Source: Streptomyces sp. NBC_01591 (GTDB taxonomy: Bacteria; Actinomycetota; Actinomycetes; Streptomycetales; Streptomycetaceae). Taken from it: a stretch of 64,000 nucleotides of DNA. A model generated the notes under the pieces. That model made no database searches. It was not told where the DNA came from and saw nothing but the letters and a program-made list of their open reading frames with translations. How positions within the stretch are numbered: position 1 is the first letter of the stretch; each line of letters starts with the position of its first letter. Made by a program: the position numbers and the translations under genes. The DNA is taken from assembly GCF_035918155.1 (NCBI RefSeq), contig NZ_CP109327.1, forward strand, positions 4,898,001 through 4,962,000, written 5' to 3'. This document shows positions 1 through 11,520 of this stretch, piece by piece.

Positions 1-375
1 GGAGAAGAACGCGCTGCCCGGGATGGACCGGTAGGTCTTCTTGTACGGCTCCTGCTCGGCCTGCTGACCGTTGATGAACAGGGTCCAGCCGTTGTCCGCG
101 ACCTCGGGGTCGACGCCGAAGCGGACCTTGTCGTCCATCGCGACCTCGACGGACTTCTCCGCCTTCTTGTTGAGGCAGCTCTGGTACTCGGACTTCTTGA
201 GGGGCTCGCCGTCGTTGTAGCAGGCCGCCTCGGAGCTCACCGAGTTGCCGCCGACCGTTACGGTCGCGAGCGGCGTCGGCTTGTCGCAGGCGGAGAGGAC
301 AAGGAGTCCCGCGGACACGGCACCAAGAGCGACGCCGATTCGGCGGCCCTTACCGGAGAAGAACGCAACGGTCAT
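1..375 (-). CDS. DUF2771-type lipoprotein (partial, C-terminus beyond the edge)
   Basis: Only the first 125 codons are inside the window. The protein opens with a short basic N-terminus, a hydrophobic segment and a lipobox L-S-A-C ending at Cys30, so it should be lipidated and held on the outer face of the membrane. The mature part has further cysteines (in EAACYN and YQSCLN), which could form a disulfide outside the cell. The sequence and its position beside an MFS transporter and a DUF3027 gene fit the actinobacterial DUF2771 family, whose function is not known. The ATG at 375 is the only start that gives an intact signal peptide. Confidence 0.75.
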   Translation of the reverse strand, partial: MTVAFFSGKGRRIGVALGAVSAGLLVLSACDKPTPLATVTVGGNSVSSEAACYNDGEPLKKSEYQSCLNKKAEKSVEVAMDDKVRFGVDPEVADNGWTLFINGQQAEQEPYKKTYRSIPGSAFFS

Positions 376-402
376 GGGCCGAAGGCTATCGGTCGCTCCG
401 GC

Positions 403-1830
403 TCATGCCACGCGGGGGTGCGGCGAGCCGCGTCGCGCGGCGCCCAGCAGACCCCGTACGGACGTTGCGGCGCCGAGGGCGAGGATGCCCGCGGCGACCG
501 ACATGCCCAGTACGCCGTTGAGGGGGAGGACGATGCCGATGCCGCCGCCGACCACCCAGGCCATCTGGAGCACGGTCTCGGAGCGGGCGAACGCGGAGGT
601 GCGAACCTCTTCGGGTACGTCGCGCTGGATCATCGCGTCCAGCGAGAGCTTCGACAGGGCCAGCGTGAAACCCGCGGTGGCGCTGAGCGCGGCGACCATG
701 ACCGTGCTGAAGAAGAGCGCGGCGAGCACCGCGACCCCCAGGGCCAGGGCCAGCATCGAGACGACGATCACCTCGGGGCCGCGGGCCCGCAGCCAGGAGC
801 CGACCGCCGTACCGGACGCGTTGCCCACGCCGGCCGCGACGCCGGCGATGCCGAGCGAGACGGCGGCGCTCTGCCCGGCGAGCGGATGCTCGCGCAGCAG
901 GAACGCCAGGAAGAAGATCAGGAAGCCGGAGAGCGCACGGTGCGCGGCGTTGGCCTGGAGCCCGTTCAGCACGGACGGTCCCACGGACCGCAGACCGGGC
1001 CGCTTCTCGCCGTTCCGCTCCTTGCCCCGCCCGAACCGGGACCCCTTCTTCCCGTTCCCCTTCGTCCCGGGCGCGGGGGCCGCCACGCCGTGCGGCGGCA
1101 CCAGCTGGGCCTTCCGCTCACCCTTCGAGGAGTCGACCTTGTGCGGCAGCGTGAAGGCGAGGACGGTCCCGCCGATGAAGATCACGCACGCGCCGTACAG
1201 CGGCCAGCCGGGCCCGATGGTCTGCAGCCCCGCCCCGATCGGGGCGGCGATTCCGGTCGCCAGGAGCCCGGCGAGCGTGACCCGGGAGTTCGCCTTCACC
1301 AGGGAGAAACGCGGCGGCAGCAGACGCGGCACGACCGCGCTGCGCACGACTCCGTACGCCTTCGAGCAGACCAGGACGCCCAGCGCGGCCGGATACAGCT
1401 CCAGGCCACCAGTGGCGACCGCGCCCGACATGGTGAGTGCGAGCACCGCGCGGGCCAGCATCGCACCAGCCATCGCGGCACGCCGGCCGTGCGGCAGCCG
1501 GTCCAGGAGCGGGCCGATCACGGGTGCTAGGAGCGTGAAGGGCGCCATGGTGACGGCGAGGTAGAGGGCGACGCGGCCACGGGCCTCGTCCGTCGGCACG
1601 GAGAAGAACACCGTCGAGGCGAGCGCGATCGTGATCATCACGTCGCCCGCGCCGTTCACGGCATGCAGTTCGATCAGTTTGCCGAGCCCGGACTCCCCGG
1701 CGCCATGGGCGTGCGTCGCCTTCCGGATTCCCTTGGCGGTGCCGGTGAACGGCATGTGGAGGGCATGACCGATTGCCCGGCCCGTCCTCCGGAGCGGGCC
1801 GGATTCCTCGTGCGACCTGGCGGAAGTCAC
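403..1830 (-). CDS. MFS transporter
   Basis: A 475-residue multi-pass membrane protein of the major facilitator superfamily. Hydrophobic helices alternate with short charged loops, and a long basic Gly/Lys/Arg-rich cytoplasmic loop splits the protein into two halves, as expected for an MFS fold. The substrate cannot be read from sequence. The frame stays open upstream to 2202, but that extension is Pro/Arg-rich shadow sequence. I place the start at the GTG at 1830, giving an N-terminus V-T-S-A-R-S-H; no strong ribosome site precedes it, so the start is tentative. It lies 27 bp from the DUF2771 gene in the same direction, so the two are probably co-transcribed. Confidence 0.85.
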   Translation of the reverse strand: MTSARSHEESGPLRRTGRAIGHALHMPFTGTAKGIRKATHAHGAGESGLGKLIELHAVNGAGDVMITIALASTVFFSVPTDEARGRVALYLAVTMAPFTLLAPVIGPLLDRLPHGRRAAMAGAMLARAVLALTMSGAVATGGLELYPAALGVLVCSKAYGVVRSAVVPRLLPPRFSLVKANSRVTLAGLLATGIAAPIGAGLQTIGPGWPLYGACVIFIGGTVLAFTLPHKVDSSKGERKAQLVPPHGVAAPAPGTKGNGKKGSRFGRGKERNGEKRPGLRSVGPSVLNGLQANAAHRALSGFLIFFLAFLLREHPLAGQSAAVSLGIAGVAAGVGNASGTAVGSWLRARGPEVIVVSMLALALGVAVLAALFFSTVMVAALSATAGFTLALSKLSLDAMIQRDVPEEVRTSAFARSETVLQMAWVVGGGIGIVLPLNGVLGMSVAAGILALGAATSVRGLLGAARRGSPHPRVA

Positions 1831-2264
1831 CTCGTCATAGTGCCCCAGCCGCCGTGGCGGCGAACCAGCATCGGCGCGGGGCACAGCGCACTCCGCCCTG
1901 TCGGGCCAGTGGTTCACCGCTGTCGGGCGGGGCGGACCCGGCCCGGGGCCGTGGCCGAATGTGAGAGCCCGAGGGCGGTCTTTGCAGGGGACACGACACC
2001 GGATACGGCTTTGTTTGGGACGGGCAGGTGGGCGGGGGGCGGCGGAGAGGGTAGCGTGCGTAGCGCGCCACCGGCGGTTGTTCTCGGCCGCGCGCCTCTC
2101 GGCGATCCCGCAGAATGGGTTGCAGAAGGTGTGCCCGAGGCAGGCAGCAACGGGTGTGGACGTCGACGCGGCCCTCAGGTCCGCTCCGCCCGCATCCGTC
2201 ATGGCCGAAACCGATGGATGTGCTGGCGCGCTCGTGAGACTGGCGTAGGAGAGAAGCGAGACCT

Positions 2265-3200
2265 GTGAGTGCTGCGACGACGCGAAGCCGTACGGCCCGT
2301 ACCCCTGTTCCCGACCGTCTGTGCGCCGAGGCGGTAGACCTGGCCCGCGCGGCGGCCGAGGAGGCAGCCGCGCCGGGGATCGTCGGCGAGCATGTGGCCG
2401 TGGTCTCCGAGGGGGACCGGGTCGTCACGCACTTCTTCGAGTGCCAGGAGCCCGGCTACCGGGGCTGGCGCTGGGCGGTGACCGTCGCCCGCGCCTCCCG
2501 CGCGAAGTACGTCACCCTCGACGAGGCGGTGCTGCTGCCCGGCAGCGACGCGCTGCTCGCCCCGGAGTGGGTGCCGTGGAGCGAGCGGCTGCGCCCCGGT
2601 GACATGGGGCCCGGCGATCTGCTGCCCACCGAGGCGGACGACATCCGCCTGGAGCCCGGCTACACCGGCGAGGACGAGCCGCCGCCGAACTCCGCGGTCT
2701 CCGAGATGTCGCAGGAGATGGCCGACCTCGTCGATGCGGAGGACGCGGAGCTGACGACGCGCCCCGCGACGACCAGCCGGGGCTCGATCGCGGCGGTCGC
2801 GGACGAGCTCGGCATGCGGCGGGCGCGGGTGCTGTCCCGGTACGGGCTGCATGCGGCGGCCGACCGGTGGGACGAGGCGTTCGGCGCGAAGACGCCGATG
2901 GCCCAGGCGGCCCCGGCCTCGTGCGTCACCTGCGCCTTCCTGGTGCCACTGGCGGGTTCGCTGAGGCAGGCGTTCGGGGTGTGCGCGAACGAGTTCGGCC
3001 CGGCGGACGGGCATGTCGTGTCGCTGTCGTACGGGTGCGGTGGGCATTCGGAGGCGGCGGTGATGCCGAAGCCGCCGAAGCCGGCGCCGCATGCGCTGGA
3101 CACGGTGCAGGCGGACGAGTATCCGTTGCGGCCGGCCCGGGACTCCGGCTCGGTCCCGGCGGAGCCGGATGAGCCTACGGAGGACCTCGGCCACTCGTAG
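2265..3200 (+). CDS. DUF3027 domain protein
   Basis: A 311-residue soluble protein matching the actinobacterial DUF3027 family: the N-terminal half has the typical segment with GWRWAVTVARA and EWVPWSERLRPGD. The C-terminal third carries a Cys220-x2-Cys223 pair, then Cys240 and Cys258-G-G-His261, which looks like a possible zinc site. Function is unknown. The GTG start at 2265 follows the purine-rich site AGGAGAGAAG at 2247-2256. It is divergent from the MFS gene, with about 430 bp between the two starts. Confidence 0.85.
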   Translation: MSAATTRSRTARTPVPDRLCAEAVDLARAAAEEAAAPGIVGEHVAVVSEGDRVVTHFFECQEPGYRGWRWAVTVARASRAKYVTLDEAVLLPGSDALLAPEWVPWSERLRPGDMGPGDLLPTEADDIRLEPGYTGEDEPPPNSAVSEMSQEMADLVDAEDAELTTRPATTSRGSIAAVADELGMRRARVLSRYGLHAAADRWDEAFGAKTPMAQAAPASCVTCAFLVPLAGSLRQAFGVCANEFGPADGHVVSLSYGCGGHSEAAVMPKPPKPAPHALDTVQADEYPLRPARDSGSVPAEPDEPTEDLGHS

Positions 3201-3644
3201 GCGGTGGCCGGGGCGGTGTGGCTTCGCTCGGGGTGCGGGTTGCTCCGGTGGACCGGTTCCGTCTTCAAGCGCCGGACGGGCTTGAGCGGGATGCCGGGCG
3301 CCCCTGGCGAACCGCTTTGCCCTCAAGCGCCGGACGGGCTTGATTTTGCCGCCCGTCCGGGGATTTTCTGCGGGTTCGGGGACTTCCCGTCCGTCCGGGC
3401 AATCCGGGTCGGCCCGGCAACCCCAGCCCGTCCGGCGATTGAGGACGGAACCCTTGCTGCGGAGGGCGGTGCGGCAACCCTCCGGCCCAGAGGCGGGGCC
3501 AGGCGCGGAGCCGCGCGCGGAGCCAAGGGCTCGAACTGGCCGAAGCGCTGTTCGGCGGCCCCCGTCCGGCGCGAGGACCCGGTACCTTCGGGCGCACACT
3601 TGGCGGCACGGGCAGTGCGTAACCGGAAAGAGCGGAGTCAGAGC
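3201..3644. other. Intergenic region with Streptomyces small repeats
   Basis: This 444-bp gap between the DUF3027 gene and the sacsin-like gene holds no convincing gene. Frames stay open on both strands because of base composition, but the sequence is repetitive and lacks a protein-like signature. It contains three copies of a short repeat (listed separately). The promoter of the downstream gene should lie in its right part. The only clear site is the GGAG at 3634-3637 ahead of the GTG at 3645. Confidence 0.6.
3265..3442. repeat. Three copies of the Streptomyces CCGGACGGGCTTGA-type repeat
   Basis: TCAAGCGCCGGACGGGCTTG(A) occurs at 3265-3285 and 3323-3343. A third, inverted copy with one change (AGCCCGTCCGGCGATTGA) lies at 3425-3442. 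Each copy is itself partly self-complementary (TCAAGC...GCTTGA). The motif recurs in non-coding DNA of many streptomycetes. Paired copies in opposite orientation could fold into a long hairpin. Confidence 0.7.
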
Positions 3645-6600
3645 GTGAGCATGAATGCGACCGAGGGGGCCGATCCATTCGGGACCGCACGGCTGCGGCG
3701 CGGTGTGCTCGACGCCTGGGGCGCCGGCCCCGCCAGGTTCCGCGAGGACGCCAACGCCGAGGAGGACCTCGCGCTCGGCGGCTACCGCGACCGCCTCGTC
3801 GTCGAGCTGGCCCAGAACGCCGCCGACGCCGCCGCCCGCGCCCAGGTCCCCGGCCGCCTCCGCCTCACCCTGCACCCGGCGGCCCCGGACACCCCTGCGG
3901 TCCTCGCCGCCGCCAACACCGGCGCGCCCCTCGATGCCACCGGCGTGGAGTCGCTCTCCACCCTGCGCGCCTCCGCCAAGCGCGAGGGGCACGAAGGAGC
4001 CGTCGGCAGGTTCGGCGTCGGGTTCGCCGCCGTGCTCGCGGTGAGTGACGAGCCCGCCGTCGTCGGCCGGCACGGCGGCGTCCGCTGGTCCCTCGCCGAG
4101 GCCCGCGACCTCGCCGCGCGCACGGCCGTCGCCAGTCCCGGCCTCGGCGACGAACTGCGCCGCCGCGACGGCCACGTACCCCTGCTCCGGCTCCCGCTGC
4201 CCGCCGAGGGCACCGCACCCGACGGGTACGACACCGTCGTCGTCCTCCCGCTGCGCGACGGCGGCGCCGAGGACCTCGTGGCCCGGCTGCTCGACGCGGT
4301 CGACGACGCCCTGCTCCTCACCCTGCGCGGCCTCGACGAGATCGTGATCGAGACCCCGGACACCGTACGGACGCTGCGCCGCTCCGAGCACGGCCCGTAC
4401 ACCCACGTCGAGGACTCCGCGCACGGCACGAACCGCTGGCGCACCGTCACCCACCACGGCGCCGTCGAACCGGAGCTGCTCTCCGACCGGCCCCGCGAGG
4501 AGCGGCTGCGTCCGCACTGGTCGGTCACCTGGGCGGTCCCGGTGGACGCGGAGGGCGCCCCGGTGCGCCCCCGTACCCTCCCCGTCGTCCACGCGCCGAC
4601 CCCCACCGACGAACCCCTCGGCATCCCCGCGCTGCTCATCGCCTCGCTGCCGCTCGACACCGCCCGCCGCCACTTCGCGCCGGGACCGCTCACCGACTTC
4701 CTGGTGCAGCGCGCCGCCGACGCGTACGCCGAACTGCTCGCGGGCTGGCGGCCGGTGTCCGTCGACACCATCGACCTCGTACCGGGACCGCTCGGCAAGG
4801 GCGAACTGGACGGCGTGCTGCGCGGCGCGATCCTGGACCGGCTGCCGCGCGTCGCGTTCCTGGCCCCTGCGGCCCCCCGCGACACCACCGCCGAGGCGGA
4901 CCGGTGGGACACCTGGGACGTGCAGGCGGACGGCCTCCCCCAGGCGGCCACCACGGCGCTGCGGCCCATCGAGGCCGAGGTGCTGGAAGGCGTCGGCGCC
5001 GAGACGGTACGGGTGCTCGCCGAGGTCCTGCCGTGTCTGCTGCCCGCCGGACTGGAGCGCCGCAGCGAACTGCGTACGCTCCGGATCGCCCGGGTCCCGC
5101 TGACCGAGGCGATCGACCGGCTCGCCGGTCTGGAACGCGACCCCGGCTGGTGGCGGCGGCTGTACGACAGCCTGTCCGGCATCGACCCGGACCGCCTCTC
5201 CGGCCTGCCCGTACCGCTGGCCGGGACACCGGAGACCGCGGACTCCGCGACCGGGACCCCGGCCGCGCCCCGCACCACCATCGGCCCCCGCCAGGTCCTT
5301 CTCCCGCTCCCCGACGCAGCTGCCGGACCGGTGCTGGAACGCCTCGCCCGGCTCGGGCTGAAGGTCGCCCACCCGGACGCCGCCCATCCGCTGCTGGAGA
5401 AGCTGGGCGCCCTGCCCGCCACCCCGCGAGCCGTGCTCACGACCCCGCAGGTGCGGGCCGCCGTCGCAGGGTCGCTGGACGCGGGCGAGATCTGGGACGA
5501 GGACGCGCTGGACGGCGACGAGCTCGCCGAGACCGTCCTCACCCTCGTACGGGACGCCGAACTGGCACCCGGCGACGAGCCCTGGCTCGGTGCGCTCGCC
5601 CTCCCCGACGAGGACGGCGAACCGGCTCCCGCCGGTGAACTCGTGCTGCCCGCGAGCCCGTTCGCGGCCATCATGCGGGAGGGTGAACTGGCCCTCTGCG
5701 ACCAGGAGCTGGCCGACCGCTGGGGCGAGCAGCCGCTCACCGCCTGCGGAGTGCTCGCCACCTTCGCCCTCGTACGGACCACCGATGTCGTGCTGGACCC
5801 GGACGAACTGGAGCCGCGCGAGGGCGACTTCGCCGAGCCCGACGACGCCGGTCTGCTGGACGCCGTGGACGTGTGGTGCGAGGACATCCTCGACCAGCTG
5901 CCCGACACCCCCGTGCCGCCGGTCGCCACCGAGATCGTCGCCGTCCGCGATCTGGACCTGGTCGACGACGACGCCTGGCCGCAGGCGCTCGCCATGCTCG
6001 CCCGGCCGCCGCTGCGCGACGCGCTGACCCAGCCGGTGCGGGTGCTGCTGCCGGACGGCACCACGCAGTCGGTGCGCCCGTACACGGCCTGGTGGCTGCG
6101 CGACCACCCGGTGCTCGACGGCCGCCGCCCCGCCGGGCTGCGGGCCGCGGGCGGCGACCCCCGGCTGGCCGGGCTGTACGACTCCGCCGACGCGACCGGC
6201 TTCGACGACGCGCAGGTGCTGCGCGCCCTCGGCGTACGGACCTCCGTGGCCGCCCTGCTCGACGAGCCGGGCGGCGCCGCCGAACTCCTCGGCCGGCTCG
6301 CGGACGAGGACCGCCCGGTCGGCCCCGTACAACTGCACTCCCTGTACACGGCCCTGGCCGATCTCGACCCGGAACAGGTCACGCTGCCGGACGAACTGCG
6401 GGCCGTGGTCGACGGCGAGGTGCGGGTCGTCGACGCGGCGGACGCCGTGATCGCGGACGCCCCCGATCTGCTGCCGCTCACCGACGGGCTCCCGCTGCTC
6501 CCGGTCGCCCCGACGCGCGCGGCGGACCTGGCCGAGCTGTTCCAGGTGCGCCGGCTCGGCGAGAGCGTCGAGGCGAAGGTGTCGACGGAGGGCGAGGAGC

Positions 6601-6863
6601 ATCGAGTGCCGGACGCGGTACGGGTCCTGCTCGGCGCCGGAACTCCGGACGCGTACGTCGAGCACGGCGAACTGCGCGCGGGCGGCGTCGAACTGGACTG
6701 GCGCCGCACCCCCGACGGCACGGTCCACGCCGCCACGCTGGAGGGCGTCGCGGCGGGCCTGGCCTGGGCGGCGGGGCAGTGGCCGCGCCGCTTCGAGGTC
6801 GCGGCACTGCTGGAGGACCCGTCCCGCACGGAGGAACTGGCCCGGGACCGCTGGTTCGACTGA
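3645..6863 (+). CDS. Sacsin/Hsp90-like ATPase-domain protein
   Basis: A 1,072-residue protein whose N-terminal part looks like a GHKL (Hsp90-type) ATP-binding domain: E54-LAQN-A-D box at about 54-62, a TGAP segment near 95, and the glycine motif GRFGVGFAAV near 125. Similar proteins are annotated as sacsin N-terminal-like chaperones. The remaining 800 residues are acidic and alanine/leucine-rich with no domain I recognise. I chose the GTG at 3645 because GGAG at 3634-3637 is well spaced; the frame is open to 3204 but that region is repeat-bearing non-coding DNA. An ATG at 3651 is an alternative. It stands alone in its direction. Confidence 0.85.
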   Translation: MSMNATEGADPFGTARLRRGVLDAWGAGPARFREDANAEEDLALGGYRDRLVVELAQNAADAAARAQVPGRLRLTLHPAAPDTPAVLAAANTGAPLDATGVESLSTLRASAKREGHEGAVGRFGVGFAAVLAVSDEPAVVGRHGGVRWSLAEARDLAARTAVASPGLGDELRRRDGHVPLLRLPLPAEGTAPDGYDTVVVLPLRDGGAEDLVARLLDAVDDALLLTLRGLDEIVIETPDTVRTLRRSEHGPYTHVEDSAHGTNRWRTVTHHGAVEPELLSDRPREERLRPHWSVTWAVPVDAEGAPVRPRTLPVVHAPTPTDEPLGIPALLIASLPLDTARRHFAPGPLTDFLVQRAADAYAELLAGWRPVSVDTIDLVPGPLGKGELDGVLRGAILDRLPRVAFLAPAAPRDTTAEADRWDTWDVQADGLPQAATTALRPIEAEVLEGVGAETVRVLAEVLPCLLPAGLERRSELRTLRIARVPLTEAIDRLAGLERDPGWWRRLYDSLSGIDPDRLSGLPVPLAGTPETADSATGTPAAPRTTIGPRQVLLPLPDAAAGPVLERLARLGLKVAHPDAAHPLLEKLGALPATPRAVLTTPQVRAAVAGSLDAGEIWDEDALDGDELAETVLTLVRDAELAPGDEPWLGALALPDEDGEPAPAGELVLPASPFAAIMREGELALCDQELADRWGEQPLTACGVLATFALVRTTDVVLDPDELEPREGDFAEPDDAGLLDAVDVWCEDILDQLPDTPVPPVATEIVAVRDLDLVDDDAWPQALAMLARPPLRDALTQPVRVLLPDGTTQSVRPYTAWWLRDHPVLDGRRPAGLRAAGGDPRLAGLYDSADATGFDDAQVLRALGVRTSVAALLDEPGGAAELLGRLADEDRPVGPVQLHSLYTALADLDPEQVTLPDELRAVVDGEVRVVDAADAVIADAPDLLPLTDGLPLLPVAPTRAADLAELFQVRRLGESVEAKVSTEGEEHRVPDAVRVLLGAGTPDAYVEHGELRAGGVELDWRRTPDGTVHAATLEGVAAGLAWAAGQWPRRFEVAALLEDPSRTEELARDRWFD

Positions 6864-7053
6864 CGGGCGGTCACGGCGATCGCGGGCGGTCACGGGCACC
6901 GGCGGAGGGATCTTCGCAAGAAGTTCATCTCGGGGTACAACCCTTCACATGTGTTGCGGGTCTGGTTTCTCGAGTCAGCAGACTCACAGTCCGAACTAGC
7001 CCCGCCCGTGGCGCATCACGTGCCCGCGGGGCCTTTCTCCACTGGGGAAACAC

Positions 7054-7941
7054 ATGCGTATTCGTGCCACCGTGGCCGCCGTTTCCGGCGCCCTGGCCCT
7101 GTCTGCTCTGGCTGTCCCGGCCGCCCACGCGGGCGACCACTCCGTCCCGAACCTGAACAAGCCGACGTCGGGTGCCGAGGTCTTCGGCACCGCCGCCGCC
7201 CGGGGCGCCTCGAAGGCCGCCGCGGCCACCGCCGCCGACGCGTCGGAACCCGTCATCTCCAAGGTCGTCGTCAACGGCGGCAAGGACATCGTCCTGGGCA
7301 CCACCGCCTTGAAGACGATCTCCATCTCGGTCACCGCCTCGCACGCGTCCGGTGTCGTCGACGCCTACGCCGACCTGTGGCACGGCACCGACCCGTCGTC
7401 GGAGGACACCATCGACGGCGCGATCCTGCCGAACGAGGACGTGTCGACGTGCACCAAGGTCAGCGCGACGACCTCGACCTGCAAGCTGACGTTCACGATC
7501 GACCCGCGCTACGACCTGTACAAGAACTCCCTGGCCGGCACCTGGCACGTCTCCGCGGGCGCGCTCGCCGGTAACCAGACCGACATCGCCTACACCGACT
7601 TCTACAGCACCGCCCGGGTGCAGCGGCTGTCGAAGCTGACGGTCAACGCCTCGCCGGAGCCGGTCAAGAAGGGCGGGACGATCACGGTCACCGGGAAGCT
7701 GTCTCGGGCGAACTGGGAGGACCACGCGTACCACGGCTACGCGACGCAGTCGGTGAAGCTCCAGTTCCGCAAGAAGACCAGCTCCACGTACACCACGGTC
7801 AAGACGATCAAGACGAACAGCACCGGGAACCTGAAGACCACGGTCACGGCCTCGGTCGACGGCTACTGGCGCTACAGCTTCGCCGGTACGTCCACCACCC
7901 CGGCCGTCACCACCGCCGGTGACTTCGTCGACGTGCGCTAG
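7054..7941 (+). CDS. Secreted protein with C-terminal Ig-like domain (paralogue 1)
   Basis: A 295-residue exported protein. Residues 1-26 form a Sec signal peptide ending in A-H-A. A linker of about 30 Ala/Gly/Lys-rich residues follows, then two beta-rich domains; the N-terminal one has a Cys pair (CTKV...STCKL). The C-terminal domain, from about residue 193 onward, is identical to that of the next gene at both protein and DNA level. Function is unknown; a cell-surface or matrix role is only a guess. The start is fixed by the signal peptide. After the TAG stop the frame continues S-A-D-V-K-stop, echoing the end of the second paralogue. Confidence 0.8.
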   Translation: MRIRATVAAVSGALALSALAVPAAHAGDHSVPNLNKPTSGAEVFGTAAARGASKAAAATAADASEPVISKVVVNGGKDIVLGTTALKTISISVTASHASGVVDAYADLWHGTDPSSEDTIDGAILPNEDVSTCTKVSATTSTCKLTFTIDPRYDLYKNSLAGTWHVSAGALAGNQTDIAYTDFYSTARVQRLSKLTVNASPEPVKKGGTITVTGKLSRANWEDHAYHGYATQSVKLQFRKKTSSTYTTVKTIKTNSTGNLKTTVTASVDGYWRYSFAGTSTTPAVTTAGDFVDVR

Positions 7942-8863
7942 TCCGCCGACGTGAAGTAGTCCCACCCGGCCACACCTGTGGTCACCCGTGGCCACCCGTG
8001 AGCAGCGGGATCCCTCCGCGAGGGGTCCCGCTGCTCACGCATCCGTCCTGTGCATCCTCATCCGGCCCCCAAGGCCTTTCTCCACGGAGAGAACCATGCG
8101 CATACGTGCCACTGTCGCCGCAGCCTCCGGCGCCCTGGTCCTGTCCGCCCTCGCCGTTCCGGCGGCGCACGCGGCAACGGCCGACCCCGTCATCTCCAAG
8201 ATCACCATCAATGGCGGCAAGAACACCGTCCTGGGGACGACCGCGCCGAGGACCATCACCGTCTCGGTCACCGCCTCGCACGCCTCCGGCATCGAAACCG
8301 GCTGGCTGATCCTGTGGCACGGCAAGGACCAGGAAGAGGGCATGGACGGCGCCCTGCTGCCGAACGAGGACGAGGCCACCTGCAAGGCCGCCAGCGCGAC
8401 CACCAGCACCTGCTCCTTCACCATCACCGTCGACCCCAGGGTCGACCTGCCGAAGAACGTGCTGGCGGGCTCCTGGCACGTGCTCGCGGGCGCGGAGGCC
8501 AAGGACGGCTCCAGCTACTACTCCGACTTCGCCTCCACGGCGAAGGTCCAGCGCTACTCGAAGCTGACGGTCAACGCCTCGCCGGAGCCGGTCAAGAAGG
8601 GCGGGACGATCACGGTCACCGGGAAGCTGTCTCGGGCGAACTGGGAGGACCACGCGTACCACGGCTACGCGACGCAGTCGGTGAAGCTCCAGTTCCGCAA
8701 GAAGACCAGCTCCACGTACACCACGGTCAAGACGATCAAGACGAACAGCACCGGGAACCTGAAGACCACGGTCACGGCCTCGGTCGACGGCTACTGGCGC
8801 TACAGCTTCGCCGGTACGTCCACCACCCCGGCCGTCACCACCGCCGGTGACTTCGTCGACGTG
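7630..8863 (+). repeat. 306-bp direct repeat: identical 3' ends of the two secreted genes
   Basis: Bases 7630-7935 and 8558-8863 (offset 928 bp) read the same throughout, while the upstream halves of the two genes differ at many positions. The identity ends at the last codons, GACGTG followed by CGC in one and AAG in the other. Synonymous positions are also identical, which implies recent duplication or gene conversion. Confidence 0.85.
7998..8038 (+). terminator. Hairpin between the two secreted paralogues
   Basis: GTGAGCAGCGGGATCCC (7998-8014) pairs with GGGGTCCCGCTGCTCAC (8022-8038) through a 7-nt loop. All 17 positions pair if one G-T pair is allowed. It may terminate the first transcript or structure the leader of the second gene, which starts at 8096. 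Confidence 0.65.
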
Positions 8864-8869
8864 AAGTAA
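8096..8869 (+). CDS. Secreted protein with C-terminal Ig-like domain (paralogue 2)
   Basis: A 257-residue exported protein, paralogue of the preceding gene. Residues 1-26 are a Sec signal peptide ending in A-H-A, nearly the same as in paralogue 1, but the Ala/Lys-rich linker is missing. The N-terminal domain has diverged (Cys pair CKAA...STCSF retained), whereas the last 100 or so residues are identical to paralogue 1. The ATG at 8096 is preceded by GGAGAG. The frame is open upstream to 7988, but that part covers the hairpin and is not protein-like. Function is unknown. Confidence 0.8.
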   Translation: MRIRATVAAASGALVLSALAVPAAHAATADPVISKITINGGKNTVLGTTAPRTITVSVTASHASGIETGWLILWHGKDQEEGMDGALLPNEDEATCKAASATTSTCSFTITVDPRVDLPKNVLAGSWHVLAGAEAKDGSSYYSDFASTAKVQRYSKLTVNASPEPVKKGGTITVTGKLSRANWEDHAYHGYATQSVKLQFRKKTSSTYTTVKTIKTNSTGNLKTTVTASVDGYWRYSFAGTSTTPAVTTAGDFVDVK

Positions 8870-8875
8870 CGACGT

Positions 8876-8911
8876 CCGGTACGGGGGGCGGGGGACCGCC
8901 CCCCGTACCGG
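8876..8911. terminator. Bidirectional terminator hairpin
   Basis: CCGGTACGGGGGGCGG-type arms at 8876-8911 fold into a strong GC hairpin around a short loop. It sits between the end of the second secreted gene (plus) and the end of the P-type ATPase gene (minus), so it can serve both. The arm next to the ATPase gene overlaps a 20-bp tandem duplication (8907-8943). Confidence 0.75.
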
Positions 8912-8922
8912 GAAGCGTCGGC

Positions 8923-11421
<2,499 letters not shown>

Positions 11422-11520
11422 GGTTTCGACGGTACGGGTGGATGCTCCGGTTCACCCACTGAGGGGTCCGAAGATCAGACCGGGGGAGGAGGGGAACGTG
11501 AAGGGAATGGTCCTGAGGTG

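Noticed and set aside
2199..6899. A 1,566-codon open frame on the minus strand opposite DUF3027 and the sacsin-like gene
   Set aside because: It is a codon-bias shadow: Arg/Gly/Val-rich without domains, opposite two genes with clear family signatures.
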